This document shows positions 7,765 to 15,836 of a DNA stretch of 64,000 bases, piece after piece. The notes beneath the pieces were generated by a model that saw nothing but the letters and a program-made list of their open reading frames with translations, did not search any database and had not been told where the DNA came from. How positions within the stretch are numbered: the stretch's first letter is position 1; each line of letters begins with the position of its first letter. The position numbers and the translations under genes are program-made. Source of the DNA: JAFAMS01 sp963715815 (GTDB taxonomy: Bacteria; Vulcanimicrobiota; Vulcanimicrobiia; Vulcanimicrobiales; Vulcanimicrobiaceae); NCBI GenBank assembly GCA_963715815.1, contig OY970278.1:2418001-2482000 (forward strand), given 5' to 3'.

Positions 7765-9471
7765 TTAGCTAGTGCTTGCGGGTCCAGGGACCACCGTCCG
7801 TGTCTGCGTGATCCGGAAACGCCCGGCAACGAAGGCCGCATCGGTCAGCGATGCGTTCCCGGCCGGGTTTGCGCCGCTGACGTGATAGTCGCTGAATGCG
7901 GCCGATTGATTCACGAGCAGCGAGCCGGTCAGATTGATCGCGAGCGACACGCCGGCATCGGCGGCAAAGTCTTCCGCCTTGGTGACGACCGCCGGATCCG
8001 TTGAGTAGAGCATGGCTGTGATCGCCCCACAGGCGCGCGCGCCTTTGGTTGCGAGCTCGAGACTTTGCGCGGTCGAATCGGTTGCGATTACAAACGCGAT
8101 CGGCCCAAACATCTCGCCGCTGTAGCGTTCTTCGTCGGCGGCATCGAGCCGCGCAACGATCGGCGTCCGAATACGGGCGTCGGGGAACTGCGGATGCGCG
8201 AGCGTCTTGGATGCGAGCGCGACTCCGTCGCTCTTGCCTTGCGCATCGACTCGCGCGAGCGTCGCATCCGATGCAATCGCACCAAGCACTTCGACAGCGC
8301 GTTCCGGCGACGCGAGCAAATCGTCGACCCCTTTTGTAATCGCCGCCAGCACGTCGTCGAAGCTGACATGTTGGCCGCCCGCGTTGATCCCGCCGCGCGG
8401 GACGAAAATATTCTGGGGTGCCGTGCACATTTGCCCGGAGTAGAGCGAGAGCGCCATTGCCAGGTTGCGGGTCAATCCGGGAAGATCGTCCGTCGAATCG
8501 ATCACGACCGCGTTGACGCCCGCCTTCTCGGTAAAAACGCTCGCGTTCGTCGCATTTTTCTCCAGCCAATCACCGAAGGCCGATGACCCAGTGAAGTCGA
8601 CGATCGCAATCTCTGGCCGCGTCGCAAGCGTCTTTGCGATCGGCGCGTCAGGAACGTCCGCGGCGAGCATGACCACGTTCGGATCGAAGCCGGCTTCCGC
8701 AAGCACCGCGCGCGCAATCTCAACCGTGATCGCCAGCGGAAGAATCGCATTCGGATGCGGCTTGATGATAACGGCGTTCCCGGTCACGAGACTTGCGAAC
8801 ATTCCGGGATACGAGTTCCAGTTCGGGAATGTCGAGCTGGCGACCACGAGACCAATCCCGCGCGGAACGATGCGAAAACGCTTCTCCACACGCAAGGGCT
8901 GATTTTTCTGCGGCTTCTCCCATACCGCGAACGGCGGGACGTCGCTCATTGCATCGTATGCGTACGCAATCGCTTCAAGCGCACGGTCTTGCGCGTGCGG
9001 ACCGCCCGCCTGAAATGCCATCATGTAGGCTTGGCCGGTCGTGTACATCGTCGCGAAGGCCATCTCGAAACTGTCTTTGTTGATGCGCTTCACGATCTCG
9101 AGGCAAACGCCGACGCGATTCTGCACGGACGCCGTGGCCCAATCGCGCTGCGCGCTCTGCATCGCAGCGATGACTTGATTCACGTCAATCTGCGGATACG
9201 TTACGCCGATCGGTACGCCGAACGGCGAACGTTCGGCGCCTATCCACCCCGTCGTTCCGGGTTGCGCGAGCTCAAAGCGTTTACCAAGGCGAGCCTCGAG
9301 CTTGGCTTTGCCTTCCGCCTGCGCGTTCTCGCCGTAGATCTTGCCGCTCGGGACTTCCGGATACGCCGAGTAATACTCGCGCGACTTGATCGCGGCAAGC
9401 GCATGATCGAGGAGCGGTTGGTGCTCGCTCCACCACGCGGATGCGGGAGAGGGGGCGATAGTCGTGGTCAT
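7765..9471 (-). CDS. paaN: PaaN-type phenylacetate degradation aldehyde dehydrogenase
   Basis: A 568-residue member of the aldehyde dehydrogenase superfamily, PaaN branch, which oxidises the ring-opened semialdehyde in aerobic phenylacetate breakdown. Seen are the substrate-domain start WWSEHQPLLDHALAAIKSREYY, the Rossmann region ASSTFPNWNSYPGMFASL, IVDFTGSSAFGDWLEKNA, and the catalytic cysteine region SGQMCTAPQNIF. No fused hydratase domain as in PaaZ is present. ATG 9471 has GGAGG at good distance. It follows the di-iron protein gene by 13 bases. The multicomponent monooxygenase PaaABCDE is absent from the window. Confidence 0.85.
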   Translation of the reverse strand: MTTTIAPSPASAWWSEHQPLLDHALAAIKSREYYSAYPEVPSGKIYGENAQAEGKAKLEARLGKRFELAQPGTTGWIGAERSPFGVPIGVTYPQIDVNQVIAAMQSAQRDWATASVQNRVGVCLEIVKRINKDSFEMAFATMYTTGQAYMMAFQAGGPHAQDRALEAIAYAYDAMSDVPPFAVWEKPQKNQPLRVEKRFRIVPRGIGLVVASSTFPNWNSYPGMFASLVTGNAVIIKPHPNAILPLAITVEIARAVLAEAGFDPNVVMLAADVPDAPIAKTLATRPEIAIVDFTGSSAFGDWLEKNATNASVFTEKAGVNAVVIDSTDDLPGLTRNLAMALSLYSGQMCTAPQNIFVPRGGINAGGQHVSFDDVLAAITKGVDDLLASPERAVEVLGAIASDATLARVDAQGKSDGVALASKTLAHPQFPDARIRTPIVARLDAADEERYSGEMFGPIAFVIATDSTAQSLELATKGARACGAITAMLYSTDPAVVTKAEDFAADAGVSLAINLTGSLLVNQSAAFSDYHVSGANPAGNASLTDAAFVAGRFRITQTRTVVPGPASTS

Positions 9472-9484
9472 CGCGGACCTCCGT

Positions 9485-10504
9485 TTAGAATACCGGGATG
9501 ATGTCTTCGGCTGAGATGTGACCGACGTCGACGCCGTCCAGATCGAGCTCGGGAATTGCGGGGAATTGGATCCCCCATTCACCGACGATCGCACGTACTT
9601 TCGCGAGCGCGTTGCGCCAATTGTCGGCCTGCTCGTCGTACGTCAAACAGCCGAGTCCGGCGTCGCGAGCATGCTGAATCAAAACGCGATGATTCGGCAT
9701 GAAGTAATCGGTGAGCTCCCAAAACTGCGGCGGCGGTTCCCACAAAATCATCGAGAGAAAGACGAATCCGGCCCGCAGCTGCTTGGTGATGAGGACTTTG
9801 TCTTCTTCGCGTAGCCCCGGGAAGTCGGTTTCGAGAATCGCGAGGCAGATGGCAAGATGGCGGGCTTCGTCTTGACCGACGCGCTTGAAGATCTGCTGAA
9901 ACACCGGGTGCTTAGCCTTCTTCGACATTCCGAAGAACAGCGTCGAGGCGGCAACTTCACCCATCATGAACGACGTGAACAGAACCGAGAGCGGATACTT
10001 GCCGAGCGACGCGGCGTAGCCTTTCCAGTAACGGCCGCCGTTATGATAAAGCCATTCGATGTTGTTCTTGGCGGCGTGCTCGAGCGGCGTCTTCGGATTG
10101 AAATCAAGTGGTCCGCCGGGGACGAGCTTTTGAATGACGCGCTGGCAGACTTCTTCGTGATTCATCTCGTCGCGCGTGATCGAAAAGAAGCACTTGCGAA
10201 TTGGATCTTCCGCATGCTGCTCGAACGAATGCACCGTAGCTTGCGCGAAGACCGGCGGCCCCGAGCCGTCAAAATTCGCCAGCACAGCGTACCAGTACAT
10301 GATTCCAAGGCGTTGCTCGGGCGTAAAATCTTCTGCGCGTAAATCGTCCCATGGAAAATCCGCGGGATTCCAAAGCGCGCGCTTACTGCGTTCGTACAAT
10401 TCGGCAAGCTTTGGCGTCTCGACGCGCCATTCGAGCGGATAGATATTGGGCTGCGGAATCTCGGGGGCGGGGATGAGCCCGCCGGGTGGTATCAAAATAT
10501 CCAT
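9485..10504 (-). CDS. Ferritin-like di-iron carboxylate protein, probable oxygenase
   Basis: A 339-residue helical protein with the ligand pattern of ribonucleotide-reductase-R2-like di-iron proteins: ExxH in RDEMNHEE (about residue 112), a Glu in FMMGEVAAS (about 183), and ExxH in GQDEARH about 33 residues later. A further acidic residue in the helix with HSFEQHAED could complete the site. The exact family is not recognised; AurF-like N-oxygenases, BoxB-like epoxidases and R2-like oxidases share the fold. It is first in the operon with paaN and paaI, so a role as oxygenase on a CoA-bound aromatic or fatty substrate is an inference. ATG with GGGAGG 4 bases upstream. Confidence 0.75.
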   Translation of the reverse strand: MDILIPPGGLIPAPEIPQPNIYPLEWRVETPKLAELYERSKRALWNPADFPWDDLRAEDFTPEQRLGIMYWYAVLANFDGSGPPVFAQATVHSFEQHAEDPIRKCFFSITRDEMNHEEVCQRVIQKLVPGGPLDFNPKTPLEHAAKNNIEWLYHNGGRYWKGYAASLGKYPLSVLFTSFMMGEVAASTLFFGMSKKAKHPVFQQIFKRVGQDEARHLAICLAILETDFPGLREEDKVLITKQLRAGFVFLSMILWEPPPQFWELTDYFMPNHRVLIQHARDAGLGCLTYDEQADNWRNALAKVRAIVGEWGIQFPAIPELDLDGVDVGHISAEDIIPVF

Positions 10505-10512
10505 TTCGCCTC

Positions 10513-10528
10513 CCTACCAAATGGTAGG
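10513..10528. promoter_or_regulatory. Palindromic operator candidate upstream of the di-iron/paaN/paaI unit
   Basis: Perfect palindrome CCTACCA-AA-TGGTAGG with 7-base arms. It lies between the predicted -10 element and the ribosome binding site of the minus-strand operon, where a bound repressor would block transcription. TetR-family regulators of phenylacetate and fatty-acid genes bind palindromes of similar type with ACC/GGT halves. A TetR gene lies 1.8 kb away (12305-12922). No second copy was found by eye in the neighbouring intergenic gaps. Confidence 0.55.
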
Positions 10529-10535
10529 TTTGCCG

Positions 10536-10566
10536 ATTGTATCACCTAGCCGGTGTTACCCGTCAA
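10536..10566 (-). promoter_or_regulatory. Sigma-70-like promoter of the di-iron/paaN/paaI unit
   Basis: On the minus strand TTGACG (10561-10566) is followed after 19 bases by TACAAT (10536-10541). The spacer is 2 bases longer than ideal. The palindromic operator candidate begins 8 bases further downstream. The -35 element lies close to the start of the divergent SDR gene at 10586. Confidence 0.5.
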
Positions 10567-10585
10567 GTCCCGGAAAAGCGCCCGC

Positions 10586-11338
10586 ATGAACAGCAGTAAG
10601 ATCAACCTCTCCGGACGGCGGGCTATTGTTACCGGGGGTGCCAGCGGAATCGGCATCGAGACCAGCCGTCGCCTTCTGGCTTCGGGCCTGGGGACACTGA
10701 CCATTTGGGATCGCAACGAGAAAGCGCTGGCCGAGGCCAGCAAGAGCCTGGGGGACGTCGAGACCCACGTGGTCGACGTCGCCGATCCGAATTCGGTTGA
10801 GACGGCGACACGCGATGCGCACAAGTCGATGGGGGGCATCGACATTCTCGTCAATTCTGCCGGCATCACCGGTCCCAATATGACGGTGTGGGATTATCCC
10901 GTCGATGAATGGCGCGCAGTCATCGACATCAATTTGAGCGGGACTTTTTTCTGCTTGCGTTCGGTGCTGCCGATCATGAAAGCCGCGCGTTACGGGCGCG
11001 TCGTTAACATTGCATCGGTTGCCGGCAAAGAAGGCAACCCGAACGCATCGGCTTACAGCGCGTCGAAGGCCGGCGTCATTGCGTTGACCAAATCGGCCGC
11101 AAAGGAGCTCGTTCACGACGGCGTGCTCGTCAACTGCATCACCCCCGCAGCCGTCGAGACGCCGATGTTTGCGCAGATGAAAAAGGAGTTCATCGACTTC
11201 ATGCTTTCGAAAATCCCTATGGGGCGCTTTGGAGCGCCGCAGGAAATCGCTGCGCTCATTGCCTGGCTGTGCAGCGACGAGGTCACGTTCTCGACCGGAG
11301 CTGCCTTCGATATCTCGGGCGGACGGTCGACCTACTGA
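10586..11338 (+). CDS. Short-chain dehydrogenase/reductase, FabG-like
   Basis: A 250-residue classical SDR. It has the NAD(P) motif TGGASGIG near the N-terminus, NSAGITG (the NNAG position), catalytic Ser in NIASVAG, then YSASK with the catalytic Tyr-x-x-x-Lys, and the C-terminal GAAFDISGG typical of 3-oxoacyl reductases and related alcohol dehydrogenases. Upstream residues of the open frame overlap the divergent promoter, so ATG 10586 (MNSSKINLSG) is preferred. The stop overlaps the next start (TGATG). Substrate unknown; the acidic or basic residue that sets NAD or NADP preference is unclear (the second strand ends TIWDRNE, with an Asp that suggests NAD). Confidence 0.85.
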   Translation: MNSSKINLSGRRAIVTGGASGIGIETSRRLLASGLGTLTIWDRNEKALAEASKSLGDVETHVVDVADPNSVETATRDAHKSMGGIDILVNSAGITGPNMTVWDYPVDEWRAVIDINLSGTFFCLRSVLPIMKAARYGRVVNIASVAGKEGNPNASAYSASKAGVIALTKSAAKELVHDGVLVNCITPAAVETPMFAQMKKEFIDFMLSKIPMGRFGAPQEIAALIAWLCSDEVTFSTGAAFDISGGRSTY

Positions 11339-12312
11339 TGGCAAACGCACGTGTCGTCGCAACCTGGCCCCTTACGGCGCACGCGACCGAGCGCTTGCGC
11401 AGCGTCGCCGGCACGATCGAAGACGTTTCGCAAGACAATCTTTCGAAGGACCAGCTCGCAAAACGTCTCGAGGATGCCGACGCCATCATCACGTTTCCGC
11501 TTGCCATTCGCTTTGATCGCGAGCTGCTCTCGCACTGCAAGAATCTCAAGGTCATCGCGACCGTCTCGGTCGGCTACGACAACATCGATCTCGGCGTCTG
11601 TGCCGAACGCGGCGTCAAAGTCGGAAACACGCCGGGCGTTATCGCGCCCGCGACCGCCGACATCGGAATGGCGCTTATCCTTGCGACGATGCGGCGGATC
11701 GTCGCCGGCGTTGATTTCGTGCGCGCCGGAAAGTTCGAACGCGGCGAGATGGCGCCGTACGGCAACGATCTCAATCACAAGACCCTTGGCATCTTCGGAA
11801 TGGGCGCGATCGGCGCGGCGCTTGGGCAACGCGCGCGGGCAGCCGGCATGAAGATCATCTACTACAACCGCCGCAAGCGCAGCGACGTCGATCCGTCCGA
11901 AGCGACCTATGTGAACTTCGACGATCTGCTCGCCAAGTCGGACGTCATAGCCGTAACCGCTCCGCTGACGCCCGAAACGCGCGGCGCATTCGGCAAGGAA
12001 GCCTTCGCAAAGATGAAGCGAGGCGCGTATTTCGTCAACATCGCGCGCGGCGGTCTCGTGCAAACGGACGCCTTATACGAGGCGCTCAAGTCCGGACATT
12101 TAGCGTACGCCGGCCTCGATGTCACCGATCCGGAACCATTACCCCTCTCGAACCCGCTCTACACGCTCGAAAACGTCGTCGTGATTCCGCACATCGGAAC
12201 GTCGACGCCTGAGACGCGCGACGAGATGCTCGAGCTTGCGGTCTCCAACGTCATCGCCGCCCTGAACGGCGAGCCGCTCCCCACGCCGGTTCCGCTGCCG
12301 GTTCCTACGTAA
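11338..12312 (+). CDS. D-2-hydroxyacid dehydrogenase (glyoxylate/hydroxypyruvate reductase-like)
   Basis: A 324-residue NAD(P)-dependent D-isomer 2-hydroxyacid dehydrogenase, closest in pattern to GhrB/glyoxylate reductases. Seen are VSVGYDNID, the nucleotide motif GMGAIGAALG, the Arg-Glu-His catalytic set (IARGG, DPEPLP, PHIGTST) and NYRR-like cofactor loop YYNRRKRS, which suggests NADPH. The C-terminus ends in a short Pro-rich tail. Translation starts inside the stop of the SDR gene, so the two act from one transcript. It converges on and overlaps the TetR gene by 8 bases. Confidence 0.88.
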   Translation: MANARVVATWPLTAHATERLRSVAGTIEDVSQDNLSKDQLAKRLEDADAIITFPLAIRFDRELLSHCKNLKVIATVSVGYDNIDLGVCAERGVKVGNTPGVIAPATADIGMALILATMRRIVAGVDFVRAGKFERGEMAPYGNDLNHKTLGIFGMGAIGAALGQRARAAGMKIIYYNRRKRSDVDPSEATYVNFDDLLAKSDVIAVTAPLTPETRGAFGKEAFAKMKRGAYFVNIARGGLVQTDALYEALKSGHLAYAGLDVTDPEPLPLSNPLYTLENVVVIPHIGTSTPETRDEMLELAVSNVIAALNGEPLPTPVPLPVPT

Positions 12313-12922
12313 GGCCTTCGAAGAGCACGGCAAGAATCGCGCCCGTGATCTTCGCCGCATCGATCGCGCCGCTCGGACGATACCACTCGACGATCGAATT
12401 CGACATCCCAAAACACAGGCGTGTGACGAGACCGGCGTCCAAGTCGGCGCGTACTTCGCCCGCTTGTTGTGCCTGTACGATCAGCTCGGCAACAGTGCGA
12501 TCGAATCTGCGCCGGCGCTCGAGCGCCTCGCGCTCGACCTCCGAATTGCCGCGCGCGCGAAAAAGTACGGTCACGTCGGCAAGATGGCGCGTCGTCGTTT
12601 CGGCCACACGACGCACGATGTAGCGCAGACGCGCTGAAGGTGTCCCGGCCGCCGCATCGGGTTCTTCGAAAATCGCGAACAGTGCGTCGAGCGCCCGATT
12701 GAAGCCGCGCGCCAACAGCTCTTCCTTGCCGCTGACGTGATGGTAGATGCTGGCCTTGGTGATGCCGGCTTCGGCGGCGACGTCGTCCATCGACGCGCCG
12801 TCGTAACCTTTACGGGCAAACACGCGCAGCGCGACGTCCGTGAGTGAATCGATGTCGTAACGGCGCTTCACTTTTTCTGCTTTGCGGTCGCGGCCGTAGG
12901 TCCTCGGCTCGAATATGGGCAA
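12305..12922 (-). CDS. TetR/AcrR family transcriptional regulator
   Basis: About 205 residues with a typical N-terminal TetR helix-turn-helix: LTDVALRVFARKGYDGASMDDVAAEAGITKASIYHH at about residues 27-63 (only key pieces: VAAEAGITKASIYHH is the recognition unit), then a helical ligand-binding domain. The start is doubtful: no ATG precedes the domain; TTG 12922 is used here and GTG 12871 is the alternative. The TTG leaves only 9 bases to the divergent E1 alpha gene. Likely regulates that gene or the paa-like unit with the palindrome at 10513-10528; this is inference from family and place. Confidence 0.85.
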   Translation of the reverse strand: MPIFEPRTYGRDRKAEKVKRRYDIDSLTDVALRVFARKGYDGASMDDVAAEAGITKASIYHHVSGKEELLARGFNRALDALFAIFEEPDAAAGTPSARLRYIVRRVAETTTRHLADVTVLFRARGNSEVEREALERRRRFDRTVAELIVQAQQAGEVRADLDAGLVTRLCFGMSNSIVEWYRPSGAIDAAKITGAILAVLFEGLT

Positions 12923-12931
12923 AACCGCAGC

Positions 12932-13942
12932 ATGGCCACCCAAGCCGCAACTGCGCACCAGCTTTCCGGAGAACAGCTCGTCACGCTCCTGCGGAATATG
13001 TTGACGCAGCGCTCGGTTGACACGCGCGGCTTTCAGCTCAACCGGCAGGGCAAAGTCGCAATCGCGATGGGTTCCGAGGGGCACGAGGCGGTGCAAGCCG
13101 GCGCCGGGCTTGCGTTCGTGCGCGGCAAAGACGTGCTTTATCCGTATTATCGCAATACGGGAATCTCACTCGCCTGCGGCCTTCCAATCGAAGATTTGTT
13201 CCGCTCGCAATTCGCGCGCGCGACCGATACGACCGGCGGACGCTCGATCATCAATCACTGCACGGATCGCGAACGCGGAATCGCATCGATCTCCTCGATC
13301 ATCGCGTCGCAGTGCACGCACGCGGTCGGAGCAGCGTATGCATTCCAATTCCGCGGTGAGAACGATCGTGCCGTGCTCTGCACCTTCGGCGAAGGCGCGA
13401 CGAGCGAAGGGGAGTGGCATGAGGCCATGAACTTTTCGGCGATTCACGGTGTCCCCGTGATCTGGCTGTGCGAGAACAACCAGTGGGCGATCTCGACGCC
13501 GATTACCAAACAGATGCGCAACACGACGGTCGCCGAACGTGCCGCCGCCTACGGCATCGAGGGCGTGACCGTCGACGGATTCGACCCGATTGCGGTCTAC
13601 AACGCAGTCAACGCAGCGCGCGCGAAGGCAGTTTCCGGCGGCGGCCCGACGCTGATCGAGGCAAAATGCTACCGCTTCCTTTCGCACACGACGGACGACG
13701 ACGATCGCACCTACCGGACACGCGACGAGGTCGAGAAACAGCGCGCGCAAGATCCACTACCACGCTTCGAACAGCATCTAGTCGATCACAACGTGCTGAC
13801 GCGCGCCAAAATCGACGAGCTGCGCGCCGAGATCGCGCAGCACGTCAATGAGATAACGGATCGTATTGAAGCCGAGCCGCTCCCGAATCCGAGCACGCTC
13901 TACACCAACGTGTACGCAGGCTCGACCGACGCCTGGATCTAG
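12932..13942 (+). CDS. TPP-dependent dehydrogenase E1 alpha subunit, branched-chain oxoacid type, without adjacent beta gene
   Basis: A 336-residue E1 alpha chain that differs from the one at 2456-3442. It shows MGSEGHEAV, YPYYRNTG, the TPP motif GEGATSEGEWHEAMNF followed by ENNQWAIS, and SHTTDDDDRTYR in the loop that carries the regulatory serine in branched-chain enzymes. These features resemble the 2-oxoisovalerate dehydrogenase alpha subunit. The usual E1 beta, E2 and E3 genes do not follow; a converging NDH-2 gene does, sharing stop bases (CTAG). The beta partner must lie elsewhere, or the beta chain at 1473-2459 could serve both. It is divergent from a TetR gene that may control it. Confidence 0.85.
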   Translation: MATQAATAHQLSGEQLVTLLRNMLTQRSVDTRGFQLNRQGKVAIAMGSEGHEAVQAGAGLAFVRGKDVLYPYYRNTGISLACGLPIEDLFRSQFARATDTTGGRSIINHCTDRERGIASISSIIASQCTHAVGAAYAFQFRGENDRAVLCTFGEGATSEGEWHEAMNFSAIHGVPVIWLCENNQWAISTPITKQMRNTTVAERAAAYGIEGVTVDGFDPIAVYNAVNAARAKAVSGGGPTLIEAKCYRFLSHTTDDDDRTYRTRDEVEKQRAQDPLPRFEQHLVDHNVLTRAKIDELRAEIAQHVNEITDRIEAEPLPNPSTLYTNVYAGSTDAWI

Positions 13943-15231
13943 CGGCCGGCGTCGCGTCGCGCGTCGCCACGCGCGACCTCCGTATCGACGCGCAATTGCG
14001 CGATGTCGCGTGGAAAGATGAGCGCCAACAGCCAGTCGAACGCAACACGTACTTTTCGGTACCAACCAGGTATGCGCGCTAGATAGTATGTGCGCCACAA
14101 CCACCACGCCGCAAAGCCCGTCAGCACAAATCCGTTCGGGAATCCGACGACGCCGCGATGACCGCCGAGCGACGCCATCGTTCCGAGCGCTTTCCAATGG
14201 AACGGTTTCGTCGGCTCACCACGCAGCCTCCGAACGATGTTCACGGCGAGGACGGGCCCCTCGCGGATTGCGTGCTGCGCGGTTGCCGGATAGAACCCGC
14301 CGTCCGGCGTCGGAATCCACGCGCAATCGCCGAGCGCCCAGACGTTCAGCGTGTCCTTCACGGACATGTCGGCATTCGCGAGGATGCCGCCGTTGCGCGC
14401 GTGCGGCAATGGTAGCGATGCGATGAAGGGCGAGGGACGAACGCCGGCACTCCACACGACGGTTGCCGACTCGAGTCGCGTACCGTCTTTGAGCGCGACG
14501 CCGCCGGCATCGACCGAAGCGACAAGCGCACTTGTTCGTACGCGAACCTTGCGACGCGCAAGAAAAGCTGCGCAATATTCGCCCATACGCGGAAGCAGAT
14601 CCGGAAGCAGCTTGGGACCGCCTTCGACAAGCGTCACTTCAACGTCGGCAAGTTTGATATTACGATAGAAGTGCAAGATGCTGCGGAAGAAATCGACGAG
14701 CTCGCCTGCGACCTCGACGCCCGTGTAGCCGCCGCCGACGATCACGTACGTCAACAAACGCTGCCTTTGTTGCGGCTTGGGCTCGATGTCGGCCAGCTCG
14801 AGCGTCTCGACGATGTGATTGCGAAGGTTCTCGGCGTCCTCGAGACGTTTGAACGGATAGCTGTGTTCGGCAACGCCCGCGATGCCGAACGTAGCCGAGA
14901 CGCTGCCCGTCGCAAGAACGAGCTGATCGTAGCTGATGTGCTGCCGTTCCTTCGTCAGCATCAGTTGCGTTTCTACCGTGCGCGCAGCAAAGTCGATCCC
15001 AATCACTTCACCGAGCACGAGAGTCGTCGTGCGAAGAAGTCCGCGTAACGGCGAAACGATATGACGCGGCTCCAGATCGCCGTTGCTGACTTCCGGAAGC
15101 ATCGGCGTAAACAGTGCGTAATTGTCGCGGCTGACGATGCACACGTCGCATTCGCCCGGCCGCAGCAAACGCTCCAAGCGCTGCGCTACGGCAAGCCCTG
15201 CGAAACCACCGCCGAGGATGACAATTCGCAC
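13939..15231 (-). CDS. ndh: Type II NADH dehydrogenase (NDH-2)
   Basis: A 430-residue single-subunit NADH:quinone oxidoreductase, which feeds electrons into the quinone pool without pumping protons. It has two dinucleotide motifs, GGGFAGLAVAQRL at the N-terminus for FAD and VGGGYTGVEVAGEL near residue 165 for NADH, plus VWALGDCAWIP and the quinone-site region PATAQHAIREG. The C-terminal amphipathic segment (FAAWWLWRTYYLARIPGWYRK) is the usual membrane anchor. ATG at the start of the flavin motif. No frameshift; single-gene unit. Confidence 0.92.
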   Translation of the reverse strand: MRIVILGGGFAGLAVAQRLERLLRPGECDVCIVSRDNYALFTPMLPEVSNGDLEPRHIVSPLRGLLRTTTLVLGEVIGIDFAARTVETQLMLTKERQHISYDQLVLATGSVSATFGIAGVAEHSYPFKRLEDAENLRNHIVETLELADIEPKPQQRQRLLTYVIVGGGYTGVEVAGELVDFFRSILHFYRNIKLADVEVTLVEGGPKLLPDLLPRMGEYCAAFLARRKVRVRTSALVASVDAGGVALKDGTRLESATVVWSAGVRPSPFIASLPLPHARNGGILANADMSVKDTLNVWALGDCAWIPTPDGGFYPATAQHAIREGPVLAVNIVRRLRGEPTKPFHWKALGTMASLGGHRGVVGFPNGFVLTGFAAWWLWRTYYLARIPGWYRKVRVAFDWLLALIFPRDIAQLRVDTEVARGDARRDAGR

Positions 15232-15248
15232 CTTGCGAACCTTTTGCC

Positions 15249-15836
15249 ATGAGCGAAAAGCCGCCTCCGGATTTTGCGATGCTGCGCGCCGTCGAGCTCA
15301 TGGCGCAATTCATCGAGGAGCAAATCGGGAAGCCGCCGGTCCCTCCCGCCCCAATCGACAAGCCCGTCATCCTGTTCAATGAGAATCTTTCATTTGCGCT
15401 GGAAACGACGACGCTAAGCGAGGTCGAGCGCTCGTTCGGAAGCGGATTTCCGTATCCCGCAAAAGGTTTTCACAGCTTCGGCTTGCGGCACGACGGAAAG
15501 CCGGCACTGATTTCCGCCTTCTTCGATCGTGACGGCCTCCTGATCGGCGTCGAGCACTACTATGTCACCTCAAAGACCGCGCCGTCGCTCGCGCCGCGAG
15601 CGATCGGAACCTTTCGATTGATTCCGGGCGAGATCGCACTCGGAATGCCGACGACGAAACTCTCCGACGAATTTGTCCCTGCGATCAGTGGACCAAGCCC
15701 TGCGATCTACGCCCAGCGTTATGAAGTTCGCTTTCCGGGCGGAGTTGCGTATGTAATGGGAAACAAGATGCGCGTTGAGCGCCTCGTCCTCTACGCCGAT
15801 CGTTCCAAACCCGCAGTCTATCACAGCGAAGAATAA
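15249..15836 (+). CDS. Unknown soluble protein
   Basis: A 195-residue protein I do not recognise. It has no signal peptide or membrane segment. An N-terminal helix (residues 8-28) is followed by a Pro-rich turn and then alternating beta-rich sequence with a central SEVERSFGSGFPYP and a later GEIALGMPTTKLSDEF. These two LSEVE/ALGMPTTKL segments resemble each other in placement and might be a duplicated beta motif as in SmpA/BamE-like folds, but this is tentative. ATG lies 17 bases from the divergent ndh start. Its 3' end overlaps the TTG start of the GT87-like gene by about 60 bases. Confidence 0.6.
   Translation: MSEKPPPDFAMLRAVELMAQFIEEQIGKPPVPPAPIDKPVILFNENLSFALETTTLSEVERSFGSGFPYPAKGFHSFGLRHDGKPALISAFFDRDGLLIGVEHYYVTSKTAPSLAPRAIGTFRLIPGEIALGMPTTKLSDEFVPAISGPSPAIYAQRYEVRFPGGVAYVMGNKMRVERLVLYADRSKPAVYHSEE

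Noticed and set aside
7749..7841. N-terminal extension of PaaI to ATG 7841
   Set aside because: It overlaps the end of paaN by 77 bases and has no SD; homology may extend a little past ATG 7748, but not clearly to 7841.
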